A stretch of DNA of 64,000 nt from Terriglobia bacterium (GTDB lineage: Bacteria; Acidobacteriota; Terriglobia; Bryobacterales; Bryobacteraceae): positions 48,045-112,044 of the forward strand of contig JAIQFN010000012.1 of assembly GCA_020073265.1 (NCBI GenBank), written 5' to 3'. Under the pieces are notes generated by a model. The model had not been told where the DNA came from. It searched no databases and saw only the letters and a list, made by a program, of their open reading frames with translations. Positions 1 through 9,933 of the stretch are shown here, piece by piece (the first letter of the stretch is position 1; each line of letters starts with the position of its first letter). The translations under genes were made by a program, and so were the position numbers.

Positions 1-100
1 CTAGCCCCTTGGCCACTTCGGGAATCTTCTTTCCGCCAAATAGCAGAACGGCAACCACCAAAATGACCAAAAGTTCAGGTAGGCCTATAGATCGGAACAT
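1..100 (-). CDS. tatA: Sec-independent translocase protein TatA/TatE (3' part outside the window)
   Basis: The reverse strand from 100 reads 33 codons beginning [20 protein letters not shown] and then [13 protein letters not shown] before the window ends. This is the classic TatA layout: a very short periplasmic N-terminus, one membrane helix (about residues 5-20), the FGGKKIPE hinge and the start of the amphipathic helix. TatA forms the oligomeric pore that passes folded proteins across the inner membrane. A strong ribosome site (AGGAGG, 105-110 read in reverse) sits just upstream of the ATG. TatA and TatE cannot be told apart here because the C-terminus is missing. No tatB or tatC is visible in the window. 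Confidence 0.9.
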   Translation of the reverse strand, partial: MFRSIGLPELLVILVVAVLLFGGKKIPEVAKGL

Positions 101-212
101 GCGGCCTCCTTTATGGACACACCTCTATTGTAGGGAGCTTGGTTGAGCGCCGTCAAGGGACGGTCCTGCAAGGACTTTCCCGCGCCCCGGCCGGCTTGGC
201 CAGGGCGGGCTG

Positions 213-473
213 TCAGCGCCTTCCCTCTAAAGCCCGCAACAGGTCGCGAAAGCGGCGGCGGTTCACTTCCAGGCGCGGTCCGTTCTTGAGCAGAACCTCG
301 CCCGATCCGCCTGGCATGGGGAACACTTCGGCGGCGGACTGGCCGTGCGTATGGTTCTGAGAATGAGTGTGCGGCTGCCGCTCGATCGCGGCGAGGCGTT
401 CGGCGGAAAGAACGCTAGCGGCGGCTCGCAAACGCTCGATTCGTTCCGCATGTCCCTGGGCCTGCTTTTCCAT
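213..473 (-). CDS. Small His-rich hypothetical protein
   Basis: An 86-residue reading frame starting MEKQAQGHAERIERLRAA, predicted helical at the N-terminus, with a short His-rich stretch (HTHSQNHTHGQ, about residues 34-44) and a basic C-terminus ending LRALEGRR. It lies between the cupin gene and tatA on the same strand, 31 bases after the cupin stop. No clear ribosome site precedes the ATG at 473. A TTG at 536 would give 107 residues and overlap the cupin gene by 32 bases. I do not recognise the family. The His cluster could bind metal, but that is a guess. The frame may also be spurious. Confidence 0.4.
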   Translation of the reverse strand: MEKQAQGHAERIERLRAAASVLSAERLAAIERQPHTHSQNHTHGQSAAEVFPMPGGSGEVLLKNGPRLEVNRRRFRDLLRALEGRR

Positions 474-504
474 TGAGACGAAATTCGCGGCGCGAGCGTT
501 GGCG

Positions 505-1023
505 TCACTTGAGGGGGATGGCCCGGTCGGGGTCAATGCGCACGACCAGGTAGTCGACCGTGGAATCGAGCGAGCTGAACCAGTGCGCGACGCCGGCGGG
601 AATGATCACGGTGTCGCCTGGTCCGAAGCGCTGCCGGTGGCCATCTTGGATGGACGGGCCGCTGAGGCTGGGACCGGCGAGTTCTTTGACCACTCTGCCT
701 TGCGGGTCCATGCGTTTGGGATCGTCCAGCTTGCGGCCAGTCACCAGTTCGCCGGTGCCCGAGAGGATGTGATAAACCTCCGTCAGTTGATCGTGCATGA
801 CGGCGCCTTGCTTGCCGGGCTGACGGCGCATCACCGCGACGCCGACGTCCATGCGGCCGACGTTCACCATGCGGAGGATCTGCTCGGTGCCCCGGCCCGC
901 GGGTAGCGCTTTGAGAGTGGTGGTCACGTCTTCCTGAGTGATGTGAGAGCCCACGTCCATCGCATTCTCGGCCGCGAAGCACAGCGACGCCGCCGCCCAA
1001 ATGCCCAGCAACACAGTACGCAT
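505..1023 (-). CDS. Secreted cupin-domain protein
   Basis: This encodes 172 residues. An N-terminal signal peptide (MRTVLLGIWAAASLCFAAE) implies export to the periplasm. The rest is a single cupin barrel: the first cupin motif is at about residues 75-95 (MHDQLTEVYHILSGTGE), and the second is near the C-terminus, with GDTVIIPAGVAHWF giving the usual Gly-Asp and Pro-Ala-Gly-x-x-His signature. The His and Glu residues of a metal site appear conserved. The substrate cannot be read from the sequence. The gene is divergent from the lactate permease gene, and the shared 90-base gap holds two palindromes. The ATG at 1023 is the only start that keeps the whole signal peptide. Confidence 0.75.
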   Translation of the reverse strand: MRTVLLGIWAAASLCFAAENAMDVGSHITQEDVTTTLKALPAGRGTEQILRMVNVGRMDVGVAVMRRQPGKQGAVMHDQLTEVYHILSGTGELVTGRKLDDPKRMDPQGRVVKELAGPSLSGPSIQDGHRQRFGPGDTVIIPAGVAHWFSSLDSTVDYLVVRIDPDRAIPLK

Positions 1024-1053
1024 GAAACGTTTCTCCTTGCTGTAAAGTTTACA
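1024..1053. promoter_or_regulatory. Two palindromes between divergent cupin and lactate permease genes
   Basis: Directly upstream of the cupin ATG lies the perfect 10-base palindrome GAAACGTTTC (1024-1033). Eight bases on lies the perfect inverted repeat TGTAAA-G-TTTACA (1041-1053). Such AT-rich symmetric sites in an otherwise GC-rich divergent promoter region are typical of repressor or activator operators. No regulator gene is adjacent, so the protein that would bind is unknown. A TATACT hexamer (1096-1101) lies 11 bases before the permease ATG. Confidence 0.4.
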
Positions 1054-1112
1054 TTAGCCGAGAAACAACTTGGGCGCGGGAGTGGAAGTCTGCTGTATAC
1101 TGCCTTCTACCC

Positions 1113-2735
1113 ATGTGGCAGCACAATTACACACCTCTTCATGGAAGTTTGTTTCAGTCCGCCGCTGTAGCCTCGTTGCCGGTCCTCACGCTGCTGCTTC
1201 TGTTGGGCGTGCTCCGCAAGCCGGCCTGGTTCTCGGCGCTGTCGGGACTCGCGGCCACAGTTTTAGTGGCGCTGCTGCTCTACGGGATGCCGGTCACGCA
1301 GGCTTTTTCCGCGGCCACGTTCGGAGCCGCATTCGGTTTGTTCCCCATTGGGTGGATCGTGATCGGCGCCGTGTTCCTCTACCGCATCACGATCGAGACC
1401 GGGAAGTTCGAAGTCATCAAGTATTCGCTCGGAAGCCTGACCAAGGATCGCGCGCTGCAGGCCTTGCTGATTGGGTTTGCTTTCGGAGCATTTCTGGAGG
1501 GAGCCGCGGGATTCGGAACGCCAGTGGCCGTGGCCGCAGCCATGCTGACCGGACTCGGCTTCTCGCCGTTCTACGCGGCGGCTTTGTGCCTGCTGGCCAA
1601 CACGGCTCCGGTGGCGTTCGGGTCGATCGGCATCCCCGCTGTCACGCTGGCCGGCATCACGAATTTACCGCTCGACCGGTTGAGCGCGGGCATTGGCCGG
1701 ATTTGCGCGCCGCTGTCCGTGATCGTGCCCGGATACATCGTGGTGGTGATGAGCGGCTTCGGCGGCCTCGCGCGGGTCTTCCCGGCGGCGCTGGTGTGCG
1801 GCGTGTCATTCGCGGGCATGCAGTTCATCATTTCCAATTTCGTCGGCCCGCAGCTCACCGATATCGTCGCGTCGCTGACTGCGATGGGGGCGCTGGTTCT
1901 GCTGTTCCTGGTCTGGAAACCGAAGAATGAGGACCGGCATGCGGAGCCGGCCGAGTCGGGCAAGACGGTCCACTATTCGGGCGGCCAGATCTTCCTGGCC
2001 TGGAGCCCTTATCTATTGCTGGTGGCGTGCGTCCTGCTGTGGGGTTGGAAGCCGATGCAGGGGCCGTTGAATTCGGTGAGCATTCCAATCCAGTGGCCGG
2101 GCCTGCACAACCAGATCGCGCGCGTTCCTCCGGTGACCAACAAAATCTCGGCATACGCGGCGGTCTTCAACTTGAACTGGCTGTCGGCGGCTGGAACGTC
2201 CTGCCTGATTGCCTGCTTTCTCTCGGCACTGGTGCTGCGGGTTTCGCCGAGTCGTTTCTTGAAAATTTTCGCGGACACCATGCGCCAGCTCGCGCTCGCT
2301 CTGGTTACGCTGGCTGCGGTGCTCGGCCTGGCCTACCTGATGAACTATTCCGGCGCCACCGGCACGCTGGGGTTGGCGTTCGCGGCCACCGGGGCATCGT
2401 TCCCGTTCTTCGGCGCGATTCTGGGCTGGCTGGGCGTGTTTCTTACCGGGTCGGACACCTCGTCGAATGCGCTGTTCGGCAACCTGCAAGTGATCACCGC
2501 CACGCGTCTGGGTCTTAACCCGGTGCTCATGGCGGCGGCTAACTCGAGCGGCGGCGTGATGGGAAAAATGATCAGCCTGTCGAGCTTGGCGGTGGCGGTG
2601 GCGGCCACTGGAATGAAGCCGGAAGAGGAAGCCATGTTGTTCCGCTTTACGCTGCGGCACAGCGTGTTCCTGGCTTGTCTGATCGGGCTGGTGGTGCTGT
2701 TTTATGCCTACGTGGCGCCGGGACTGCAGCCTTGA
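1113..2735 (+). CDS. L-lactate permease family transporter (LctP/LldP)
   Basis: The product has 540 residues and starts MWQHNYTPLHGSLFQSAAVA, the family's characteristic N-terminus. It is a polytopic inner-membrane protein with about 12-14 hydrophobic segments. Conserved family stretches are visible: FLEGAAGFGTPVAVAAAML (about residue 129), NTAPVAFGSIGIP (about 163) and LTGSDTSSNALFGNLQ (about 446). Members import L-lactate, D-lactate or glycolate with protons. The substrate here is inferred only from the family. Length is normal (about 530-560). No lactate dehydrogenase is next to it. The ATG lacks a Shine-Dalgarno site and lies 11 bases after a TATACT box, so the mRNA may have a very short leader. 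Confidence 0.9.
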   Translation: MWQHNYTPLHGSLFQSAAVASLPVLTLLLLLGVLRKPAWFSALSGLAATVLVALLLYGMPVTQAFSAATFGAAFGLFPIGWIVIGAVFLYRITIETGKFEVIKYSLGSLTKDRALQALLIGFAFGAFLEGAAGFGTPVAVAAAMLTGLGFSPFYAAALCLLANTAPVAFGSIGIPAVTLAGITNLPLDRLSAGIGRICAPLSVIVPGYIVVVMSGFGGLARVFPAALVCGVSFAGMQFIISNFVGPQLTDIVASLTAMGALVLLFLVWKPKNEDRHAEPAESGKTVHYSGGQIFLAWSPYLLLVACVLLWGWKPMQGPLNSVSIPIQWPGLHNQIARVPPVTNKISAYAAVFNLNWLSAAGTSCLIACFLSALVLRVSPSRFLKIFADTMRQLALALVTLAAVLGLAYLMNYSGATGTLGLAFAATGASFPFFGAILGWLGVFLTGSDTSSNALFGNLQVITATRLGLNPVLMAAANSSGGVMGKMISLSSLAVAVAATGMKPEEEAMLFRFTLRHSVFLACLIGLVVLFYAYVAPGLQP

Positions 2736-2797
2736 CCGGCCGGCGCGGCGCCGGGTGAAGTAGCCCTGCCCGAATCGATTGTTGTACAAAGGGTCTT

Positions 2798-4903
2798 GTG
2801 CTGAGCGCGGCGCGAAGTCTTCTCCTGGCCCTTCTCGTGACCGGAGGAATCGCCGGACAGAGCCAACGCATCCCGCGGCAAACCGCTCGCACCACCGCCG
2901 CCGTGGAAGGCATCGTGCGCACCGAGGCGGGACTCGGACTCGGCGGAGTCAGCGTCGTCCTCCAGAATCTTTCCACCGGCCGAAGCGTCACGACGTCGAC
3001 GACGGGCGATGGCGTTTTCCGGTTTCTCAATCTGGCGCCCGGCCGCTATCAACTCAAGGCTACGCGCGACGGCTTCGAGGGGTTCGCGCGCGGCGAGATC
3101 GGACTCCAGGCCGGCGGCGTGTTTCCGGTTGAGTTCAACATGAAGGCTGTGCCGAGTGGAGTGGAAGGCGGCCGCGAGATTCCGCGTAAACCGGAGCTTG
3201 GGCCGAAGCCTCCGACGACTCCCGTTCAGCCGGGGCCATCCTCTCCGTATCGGAACCTGCCGCAGGAGCCGCCGCCCGCCACCACCGGAGAACCGCGCCC
3301 GCTTGCGCCGCTGCCCACCGACAGTCAGCTCTTCGAAGTGATTCCAAACCGCTGGAACTTTCCGTTCCCCACCGAATACCATCGCTACCCGCAGGGCGAG
3401 GTGCCCTTTGTCAAGGGACACTGGTACGACCCGTTCAATCGCAATAAGCTCAAGGGCGACTATCCGATCATCGGCAACCGCACCTTCTTCGACCTGACCT
3501 TGACCAGCGACACGTTCGTGGACGGTCGCCGTCTTCCGGTGCCGAGCGGATTGGGGTCGTCCAGTCCGGACAGCTCGCAGTTCTTCGGGCGCTTCGGCCA
3601 GTATTTCATGAGCGAGAACATCGCCATCTCGGCTACGCTGTTTCATGGCGACACATCCTTCCGCCCCATCGACTGGCAGATCAGGTTTACGCCAGAGATC
3701 AACATCAACTATCTCAATGTGCAGGAAAACGGAATCGTGAACGTCGATGTGCGGAAAGGAACCACGCGGCTGGACACGCATGTCGGGCTACAGGAAGCAT
3801 TTTTCGAAGCGAAGCTGAAAGACTTGAGCTCGAGCTACGATTTCGTCTCGGTCCGCGCGGGCATTCAATCGTTCAACAGCGATTTTCGCGGCTTCATTTT
3901 TTCCGACCAGGAGCCGGGCGTCCGCGTGTTCGGCAATTTCGACTCGAACCGCTACCAGTTCAACGCCGCCTACTTCGCCATGCTCGAGAAGGACACCAAC
4001 AGCGGTTTGAACCGCTTGGAGTACCGCAACCAGCAGGTGTTCATCGCCAACCTGTACCGTCAGGATTTCATCAAGCTGGGGTACACGATTCAGGCCAGCT
4101 TTCACTACAACAAGGACGATCCGTCCTTCCGATTCGACAACAACAATTTTCTGGCGCGGCCGGCGCCGATCGGCGTGGTGAAGCCGCATTCGATTCGCGC
4201 GTTTTACTACGGGCTCACCGGCGACGGACATATCGGGCGTCTGAACATCACGCATGCGTTCTATCAGGTGCTGGGTCACGACAATTTCAATGAGCTGGCG
4301 GGCCGGCGCGTGGACATCAACGCGCAGATGGCGGCGGCCGAGCTGTCGCTCGACAAGGACTGGCTGCGCTATCGCGTGTCTTTCTTCTATGCTTCCGGCG
4401 ACAAGGACCCGAGGGATGGGACGGCCCGCGGCTTCGATACTATCTTCGACAACCCCAACTTCGGCGGAGGGTTTTTCAGCTTCTTTAATCGCGAAGGGAT
4501 TCGTTTGACCGGGACCGGCGTAGCGCTGGTGAGTCCCGGGAGCCTGGTGCCGGACCTGCGCACCAGCAAGATCGAGGGACAGTCCAATTTCGTCAATCCG
4601 GGACTGTTCCTATACAATGCGGGGGTGGACATCGATGTCACGCCGAAGATCCGCGGCTTCGTGAACCTGAATCTGCTGCGCTTCGCGCGCACGGAGCCGC
4701 TCGAATTGCTGCTGTTTCAAAAGCCGATTCATTCCGGAATCGGCGCCGACTCGGGGATCGGCGTATCGTACCGGCCGCCGCTTTCGGAAAACATTGTGAT
4801 CACCGGTGGAGTGAGCGCGCTGCAGCCATTCCAGGGTTTCCGCGAGATCTCCACCAATCGAACGCTATTCTCTGTGTTTACCAATGTCCGATTCCGTTTC
4901 TAA
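2798..4903 (+). CDS. Outer-membrane beta-barrel protein with N-terminal carboxypeptidase-regulatory-like domain
   Basis: A 701-residue protein from a GTG start with a signal peptide (about 1-20). Residues about 35-115 form a carboxypeptidase-regulatory-like beta sandwich ([20 protein letters not shown], then [22 protein letters not shown]), followed by a Pro-rich linker to about residue 175. The remaining roughly 520 residues alternate polar and aromatic or hydrophobic positions and end in VRFRF with a terminal Phe, as in outer-membrane barrels. No TonB plug domain is evident. The end overlaps the start of the following decaheme cytochrome gene by 20 bases, so the two are probably translated together. 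A porin-like partner for a cytochrome conduit is the natural inference. The exact barrel family is not recognised. Confidence 0.75.
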   Translation: MLSAARSLLLALLVTGGIAGQSQRIPRQTARTTAAVEGIVRTEAGLGLGGVSVVLQNLSTGRSVTTSTTGDGVFRFLNLAPGRYQLKATRDGFEGFARGEIGLQAGGVFPVEFNMKAVPSGVEGGREIPRKPELGPKPPTTPVQPGPSSPYRNLPQEPPPATTGEPRPLAPLPTDSQLFEVIPNRWNFPFPTEYHRYPQGEVPFVKGHWYDPFNRNKLKGDYPIIGNRTFFDLTLTSDTFVDGRRLPVPSGLGSSSPDSSQFFGRFGQYFMSENIAISATLFHGDTSFRPIDWQIRFTPEININYLNVQENGIVNVDVRKGTTRLDTHVGLQEAFFEAKLKDLSSSYDFVSVRAGIQSFNSDFRGFIFSDQEPGVRVFGNFDSNRYQFNAAYFAMLEKDTNSGLNRLEYRNQQVFIANLYRQDFIKLGYTIQASFHYNKDDPSFRFDNNNFLARPAPIGVVKPHSIRAFYYGLTGDGHIGRLNITHAFYQVLGHDNFNELAGRRVDINAQMAAAELSLDKDWLRYRVSFFYASGDKDPRDGTARGFDTIFDNPNFGGGFFSFFNREGIRLTGTGVALVSPGSLVPDLRTSKIEGQSNFVNPGLFLYNAGVDIDVTPKIRGFVNLNLLRFARTEPLELLLFQKPIHSGIGADSGIGVSYRPPLSENIVITGGVSALQPFQGFREISTNRTLFSVFTNVRFRF

Positions 4904-7900
4904 GTACTTGCGGTTCGCCTGCGCCCTGTCCCTTGCGGCGGTCTGTGTGCTCATGTGCACCCTGCTGATGGCCCAGCAATCCGGCCGGACGCTGCTGGTT
5001 CAATCGCAAGACGAAGCCGACCACAAGAGCACCGGCTGCGTGGCCTGTCATGGCCAGACCGATTCGCCGTCCATGCACACCACCGGGACCGTGCGACTGG
5101 GCTGCACGGATTGCCACGGCGGAAAGGCCGACGTCCTGCCGCCCGCGGGAGCACAGAAAGGGTCCGCTTCTTACGAGCAGGCCAAGAAGCAGGCGCATCC
5201 CCAGCCGCGAATCGCGGATTTGTGGAAGAGTTCCGCCAATCCGGTGCGCCCCTACGCGCAGTGGCTCAAGGAAAGCAAGGAGTATATCCAGTTCGTCAAC
5301 CCCGGCGATCTGCGCGTGGCCGACCAGACTTGCGGTTCGTCCGGCTGTCATGCGCGGGAAGTGGTGGCGGTTCGCACCAGCATGATGACGCACGGAGCTA
5401 TGCTGTGGGAGGCGGCGCTCTACAACAACGGCGACTACCCGTACAAAGACGCGCGCTTCGGCGAGAGCTATTCGCCCGATGGCCTGCCTCAACGCGTGCA
5501 GACCTATCCGCCGCCATCGCAGGATCTGACGCGGACCAAGGGCGTTCTTCCGCATCTCGATCCGCTGGGACGCTGGGAAGTCTCGGAGCCGGGCAATATT
5601 CTTCGAGTGTTCGAACGCGGAGGCGGCCCGCGCGCCGAGATCGGAAATCCGAATCCGGAAGAAGATCCCGGCCGGCCGGACGACAAGTTGAGCGACCGCG
5701 GCCTCGGCACCGAGCTGCGCACCGACCCGGTCTTCATCGGTTTGCAAAAGACGCGCCTGCTCGACCCGATTCTCTCGCTGCCCGGCACGAACGATCATCC
5801 CGGCGACTATCGGGGCAGTGGTTGCACGGCCTGCCATGTGATTTACGCCAACGACCGCTCGCCCATCCATTCCGGCCCCTACGCCGCGTTCGGCAACCAG
5901 GCGCACAGCGCGCAGATCGATCCGACGATTCCGCACGACGAGCGGGGCCATCCTATCAAGCACGAATTCACGCGCTCCATCCCAACCAGCCAATGCATTG
6001 TGTGCCACATTCATCCCGGCACCAACATGGTGGCGTCGTATCTCGGCTACATCTGGTGGGACAACGAAACCGATGGCGAGCACATGTACCCGCCCAAGCA
6101 GCACAACCCATCGGATGACGAGCGCTATCAGAGCTGGCTAGTTAATCCGGAGAGCGCGGCGGCCCGGGGACTGTGGAAGGATCTCTCATTTCTTGAGAAG
6201 GTTGGATCGCCAGAATTCAACCAACAGCTTAAGCACACGCAGTTCGCCGATTTCCACGGTCACGGGTGGGTTTTCCGAGCTGTTTACAAGCGCGATCGCA
6301 AGGGCAACCTGCTGGATGCGATGAGCCACATCGTGCCGCCCGACGACCAAGACAAGTTCAAAAAAGCCGTGCAGCTTCGCGACATCCATCTCGACAAAGG
6401 CATGCACTGCGAGGATTGTCACTTCGCGCAGGACAACCACGGCAACGGCAATCTTTACGGCGAGACACGCAACGCGGTGGAAGTGGATTGTGTGGATTGC
6501 CACGGCACGATTTCGAAGAAGGCGACGCTCAGGACTTCAGCGGCGGCCGCGCCTCCCGGCGGCACCGACATGTCGTTGCTGCGCACGCCCTGGGGAACGC
6601 GGCGGTTCTACTGGCAGGATGCCAAGCTTTACCAGCGATCCATGGTCGAAAAAGACCGCGCGCCGTGGGAAGTGGTGCAGGTGGTGGACACGATCACGCC
6701 GGGCAATCCGCATTACAGCGAGAAATCGCGCGTCGCCAAGACGCTGCTGAAAGATGGGCAGACCTGGGGCGGGGCGCCGGCGGATGAATCCACGCTCGCA
6801 CACGCCAACAGCCGCATGACCTGCTACACCTGCCACTCATCCTGGACCACCAGCTGCTTCGGTTGCCATCTGCCGATGGTCGCGAACAAGAAGCTGCCCA
6901 TGCTGCACAACGAAGGCCTGACCACGCGCAACTATACTGCCTACAACTTTGAAGTGCTGCGCGACGACATCTACATGCTGGGGATCGACGGCACGGTGAC
7001 CAAGCATCGCGTCGCGCCGACGCGCTCGACATGCGCGGTGGTGGTCAGCTCGCAGAACGCGAATCGCGACTGGATCTACTACATGCAGCAGACCATCTCG
7101 GCTGAGGGGTTCAGCGGCTTCGGCTTCAGTCCTTACTATCCGCACACCGTGCGCGCCACCGAGACCAAGACGTGCACGGACTGCCATGTCTCGCGCGACG
7201 GCGACAACAATGCATGGATGGCGCAGATCCTGATGCAGGGAACCAACCTGGTGAATTTCATGGGGCGGTACGTGTACGTCGCCGAGGGTTCCAAGGGGTA
7301 CGACGCCGTCACGGTGGCCGAGCACGATGATCCGCCGGCTGTCTTCGGGAGCGACCTGCATAAGCTGGTTTATTCCGGCGACTACGCGAAGCTTCAGAAA
7401 CATCACGGCGAGCTGGAGGAGGCCGACCACCACGCCGGCAATGTTCAGGATGTCCAGTTGCGCGGCGAATACCTGTATGCGGCTTTGGGCAAGGGCGGGT
7501 TCCGGATCTACGATGTGGCCAACATCGACAACAAGGATTTTTCCGAGAAGATGACCACCGCGCCGGTGTCGCCGCTGGGGCAGCGCTTCTACGTCAAGAC
7601 CAAAAACGCGACTGCGGTCGGGTCGCCGTCGACACTGGCGGTGGATCCGCTGCGCACGCGCGTTCCCGCGAACGAAGAACAGCCTATCGCGCTGATGTAC
7701 GGGTTCCTGTACGTGACCGATCTTGAAGAAGGCCTGGTGGTCATCGGCGATCCCAACCTGAAGAGCAAGAGTCCGGGCGTGCTGACGTTGCTGGACGGCA
7801 ATCCGGCCAACAATTTTCTCAAGCGCGCGACGACGTTCAATCCGAACGGCATCTTGAATGGCGCGCGACGCATCACCATCGCGGGGACGTACGCGTATAT

Positions 7901-8606
7901 TCTGTGCAATCGCGGCCTGGTGGTGGTGAATATCGAGAATCCGCTGGCGCCGAAGGTGGAGTCGGAGATCGGCGCGCCGGAGCTGGTGGATCCCGAGGGG
8001 GTCGCGATCCAGTTCCGCTACGCGTTCGTGGTCGATAAGCAAGGGCTGAAGGTCTTGGATGTGACGTCGCTGGCGCATCCTCGGGTGGTGCCGGGCGCGA
8101 CGGTGCCGCTAGAGGACGCGCGGAACATTTACGTAGCGCGAACTTATGCGTACGTGGCCGGTGGCAAGCAGGGTCTGCTGATCATCGACGTCGAGCGGCC
8201 CGAGCATCCACGCATCGAGCAGGCGTTCAATGCCGAAGGCGAGATCAACGACACGCGTGACGTGAAGCTGAGCATGACCGCCGCTAGCGCGTTCGCCTAT
8301 CTGGCCGACGGCAAGAACGGTCTTAGAATCGTGCAGCTCTTCGCTCCGAACGACACGCCGAACTACCTTGGCTTCAGCCCCAAGCCGACGCCGAAGCTGA
8401 TCGCCACGTATCACACCAAGGGTCCGGCGCTGGCGGTGTCGAAGGGCATCGATCGCGACCGTGCGGTGGATGAAAGCGGCAATCAATTGGCGGTATTCAA
8501 TCGCCGCGGATCGCGCCCGTTCAATCATCAGGAAGCCGAGCGGTTGTATTTGAAGAACGGGCAACTATACACGGTGACCAACGATCCGCCTGGACCGGCC
8601 AAGTAA
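4884..8606 (+). CDS. Secreted decaheme cytochrome c with C-terminal LVIVD-repeat propeller
   Basis: The 1240-residue product has a signal peptide (about 1-31) and no other membrane segment. Nine CXXCH heme motifs start at residues 52, 74, 314, 371, 509, 536, 647, 658 and 764. A tenth site at 150-156 is CGSSGCH, an unusual CX4CH spacing. From about residue 850 the protein changes to LVIVD-type repeats (for example [63 protein letters not shown]), which form beta-propellers in surface proteins. It overlaps the barrel-protein gene by 20 bases and abuts the convergent cytochrome gene with no spacer. It is probably an extracytoplasmic electron carrier or terminal oxidoreductase. The reaction is not known. 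Confidence 0.85.
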   Translation: MSDSVSKYLRFACALSLAAVCVLMCTLLMAQQSGRTLLVQSQDEADHKSTGCVACHGQTDSPSMHTTGTVRLGCTDCHGGKADVLPPAGAQKGSASYEQAKKQAHPQPRIADLWKSSANPVRPYAQWLKESKEYIQFVNPGDLRVADQTCGSSGCHAREVVAVRTSMMTHGAMLWEAALYNNGDYPYKDARFGESYSPDGLPQRVQTYPPPSQDLTRTKGVLPHLDPLGRWEVSEPGNILRVFERGGGPRAEIGNPNPEEDPGRPDDKLSDRGLGTELRTDPVFIGLQKTRLLDPILSLPGTNDHPGDYRGSGCTACHVIYANDRSPIHSGPYAAFGNQAHSAQIDPTIPHDERGHPIKHEFTRSIPTSQCIVCHIHPGTNMVASYLGYIWWDNETDGEHMYPPKQHNPSDDERYQSWLVNPESAAARGLWKDLSFLEKVGSPEFNQQLKHTQFADFHGHGWVFRAVYKRDRKGNLLDAMSHIVPPDDQDKFKKAVQLRDIHLDKGMHCEDCHFAQDNHGNGNLYGETRNAVEVDCVDCHGTISKKATLRTSAAAAPPGGTDMSLLRTPWGTRRFYWQDAKLYQRSMVEKDRAPWEVVQVVDTITPGNPHYSEKSRVAKTLLKDGQTWGGAPADESTLAHANSRMTCYTCHSSWTTSCFGCHLPMVANKKLPMLHNEGLTTRNYTAYNFEVLRDDIYMLGIDGTVTKHRVAPTRSTCAVVVSSQNANRDWIYYMQQTISAEGFSGFGFSPYYPHTVRATETKTCTDCHVSRDGDNNAWMAQILMQGTNLVNFMGRYVYVAEGSKGYDAVTVAEHDDPPAVFGSDLHKLVYSGDYAKLQKHHGELEEADHHAGNVQDVQLRGEYLYAALGKGGFRIYDVANIDNKDFSEKMTTAPVSPLGQRFYVKTKNATAVGSPSTLAVDPLRTRVPANEEQPIALMYGFLYVTDLEEGLVVIGDPNLKSKSPGVLTLLDGNPANNFLKRATTFNPNGILNGARRITIAGTYAYILCNRGLVVVNIENPLAPKVESEIGAPELVDPEGVAIQFRYAFVVDKQGLKVLDVTSLAHPRVVPGATVPLEDARNIYVARTYAYVAGGKQGLLIIDVERPEHPRIEQAFNAEGEINDTRDVKLSMTAASAFAYLADGKNGLRIVQLFAPNDTPNYLGFSPKPTPKLIATYHTKGPALAVSKGIDRDRAVDESGNQLAVFNRRGSRPFNHQEAERLYLKNGQLYTVTNDPPGPAK

Positions 8607-9926
8607 CTACTCGGTTAGCTGCTGAATGGTGCGCGGACCTGTGGCGGGCTTTTCTTTGGTCCAGTCGTGGTAGGTGTGGCATTCGAAGCATCGGGCTTCG
8701 GCGGCATCGCTACCTGAGTGGTGGCATTCGCGGCAGGACTGGACGCCCGGGATCAGGACGTCCGACGTCTCTTTGCTCGACATCGTTTTGCTGTGGCAGG
8801 ACTCGCACGCGACCATGCGGTGCGCCTGGTGATCGAAGTTGGCGTGCGGCAGCCAGCGTGTAGTGAGGGTCGCCTTAGCCACTTCGGGCAAGGCATCGAA
8901 TCCCGCCGGATAGTTGAGCGTGTGGCACTCCTTGCAGGCTTTGCGCCACAGCAGAAGTTGCGCGTCGGCCAGGCGCTGCTGGACCCACTCCTGAGCGTTG
9001 CGCGCCGGCGGCTGCGGCGGACGAGTGGGCAAGCGCTTGTCCGGCTCGTCCACCAGCGGGATCTCGGCTGGATGCGCGGCGATGTAGGCGGTGAGTTTCT
9101 GGACCACGAAATCGTAAACCACTTTCGGCTGTTTGTGCGGGACGGATTCGCTGAAGCGGCGGTCGAACTGGAGCGGATGGCAGGCCGAGCAATGCTTCTC
9201 GTAATTGACCGGTTCCATGTAGGAGCGGTCCGGCAAAGTGAATGACGCGGTGGTCGCAGTGACTTCGGCTGTTCCGAATGGCCAGGATTCGGTGAAGCCG
9301 GGCGGGCGATGGCAATCGGCGCATTTCAGTTGCGCCGGTCCGTGCGGACCGCGAACCGGCCGCTTGGGATCGAGATGCACCTGATGATTGAACTTGATGG
9401 TCCCGGGATCCTGGTGGCCCGGGCGCAGCGCCAGGAATTCCGGATGCGTGCGATCGAAGCCTCGGATGTTAGCCACGAATTTGGGAGGCGCGTTCTTGTC
9501 TTTGGCAGCAAGATCGGCGTGGCATTGAGTGCAGGCTTCATCGCTGGTGCTGGCCATACGGAGGAGACCCTTGTGTTCGACGTGGCAACTCGAACAAGAC
9601 GGCGTGAAGGTCTGCTCGGTATGGTGCACGGGGCCATCGTGGCAGGCGAGACAGGCCTGGTCAGTGGCAGTACGCTGGAAACCGGCCTGAGCAACGTGGC
9701 AGGCGCTGCACTTTTTTCCGAGCAGGGCGTGGGAGTGCGCGAGCGGGCCCGCGTTGTACGGCTTGGGACTCCCCGCCAGCGCGTGCCAGCCGAGCCACGC
9801 CAGTCCGGCGAGCGTGAAAACGCCAGAGAGAATGCGCCGCCAGCGCGGGATGCCGTGCAGCGTCTTGAAGTAGTTCAGATTGATCCGCTGCGCCAGCTTT
9901 TTGGTGGTGCGTGTTCGTCCCGCCAT
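8607..9926 (-). CDS. Membrane-anchored decaheme cytochrome c
   Basis: This gene encodes 439 residues starting MAGRTRTTKKLAQRINLNYF, with a basic cytoplasmic head, one uncleaved helix at about residues 32-51 and a large periplasmic part. Ten CXXCH motifs start at residues 73, 92, 111, 132, 202, 246, 331, 374, 398 and 413. Many extra His residues are available as sixth ligands. It is the last gene of the minus-strand operon, 7 bases after the b-type membrane subunit, with AGGGA before the ATG at 9926; longer upstream starts would run into that gene. It probably takes electrons from the b-type subunit and passes them into the periplasm, as in NapC-like or Cbc-type modules. It is not a recognised NapC or NrfA protein. 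Confidence 0.85.
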   Translation of the reverse strand: MAGRTRTTKKLAQRINLNYFKTLHGIPRWRRILSGVFTLAGLAWLGWHALAGSPKPYNAGPLAHSHALLGKKCSACHVAQAGFQRTATDQACLACHDGPVHHTEQTFTPSCSSCHVEHKGLLRMASTSDEACTQCHADLAAKDKNAPPKFVANIRGFDRTHPEFLALRPGHQDPGTIKFNHQVHLDPKRPVRGPHGPAQLKCADCHRPPGFTESWPFGTAEVTATTASFTLPDRSYMEPVNYEKHCSACHPLQFDRRFSESVPHKQPKVVYDFVVQKLTAYIAAHPAEIPLVDEPDKRLPTRPPQPPARNAQEWVQQRLADAQLLLWRKACKECHTLNYPAGFDALPEVAKATLTTRWLPHANFDHQAHRMVACESCHSKTMSSKETSDVLIPGVQSCRECHHSGSDAAEARCFECHTYHDWTKEKPATGPRTIQQLTE

Positions 9927-9933
9927 GGTGTCC

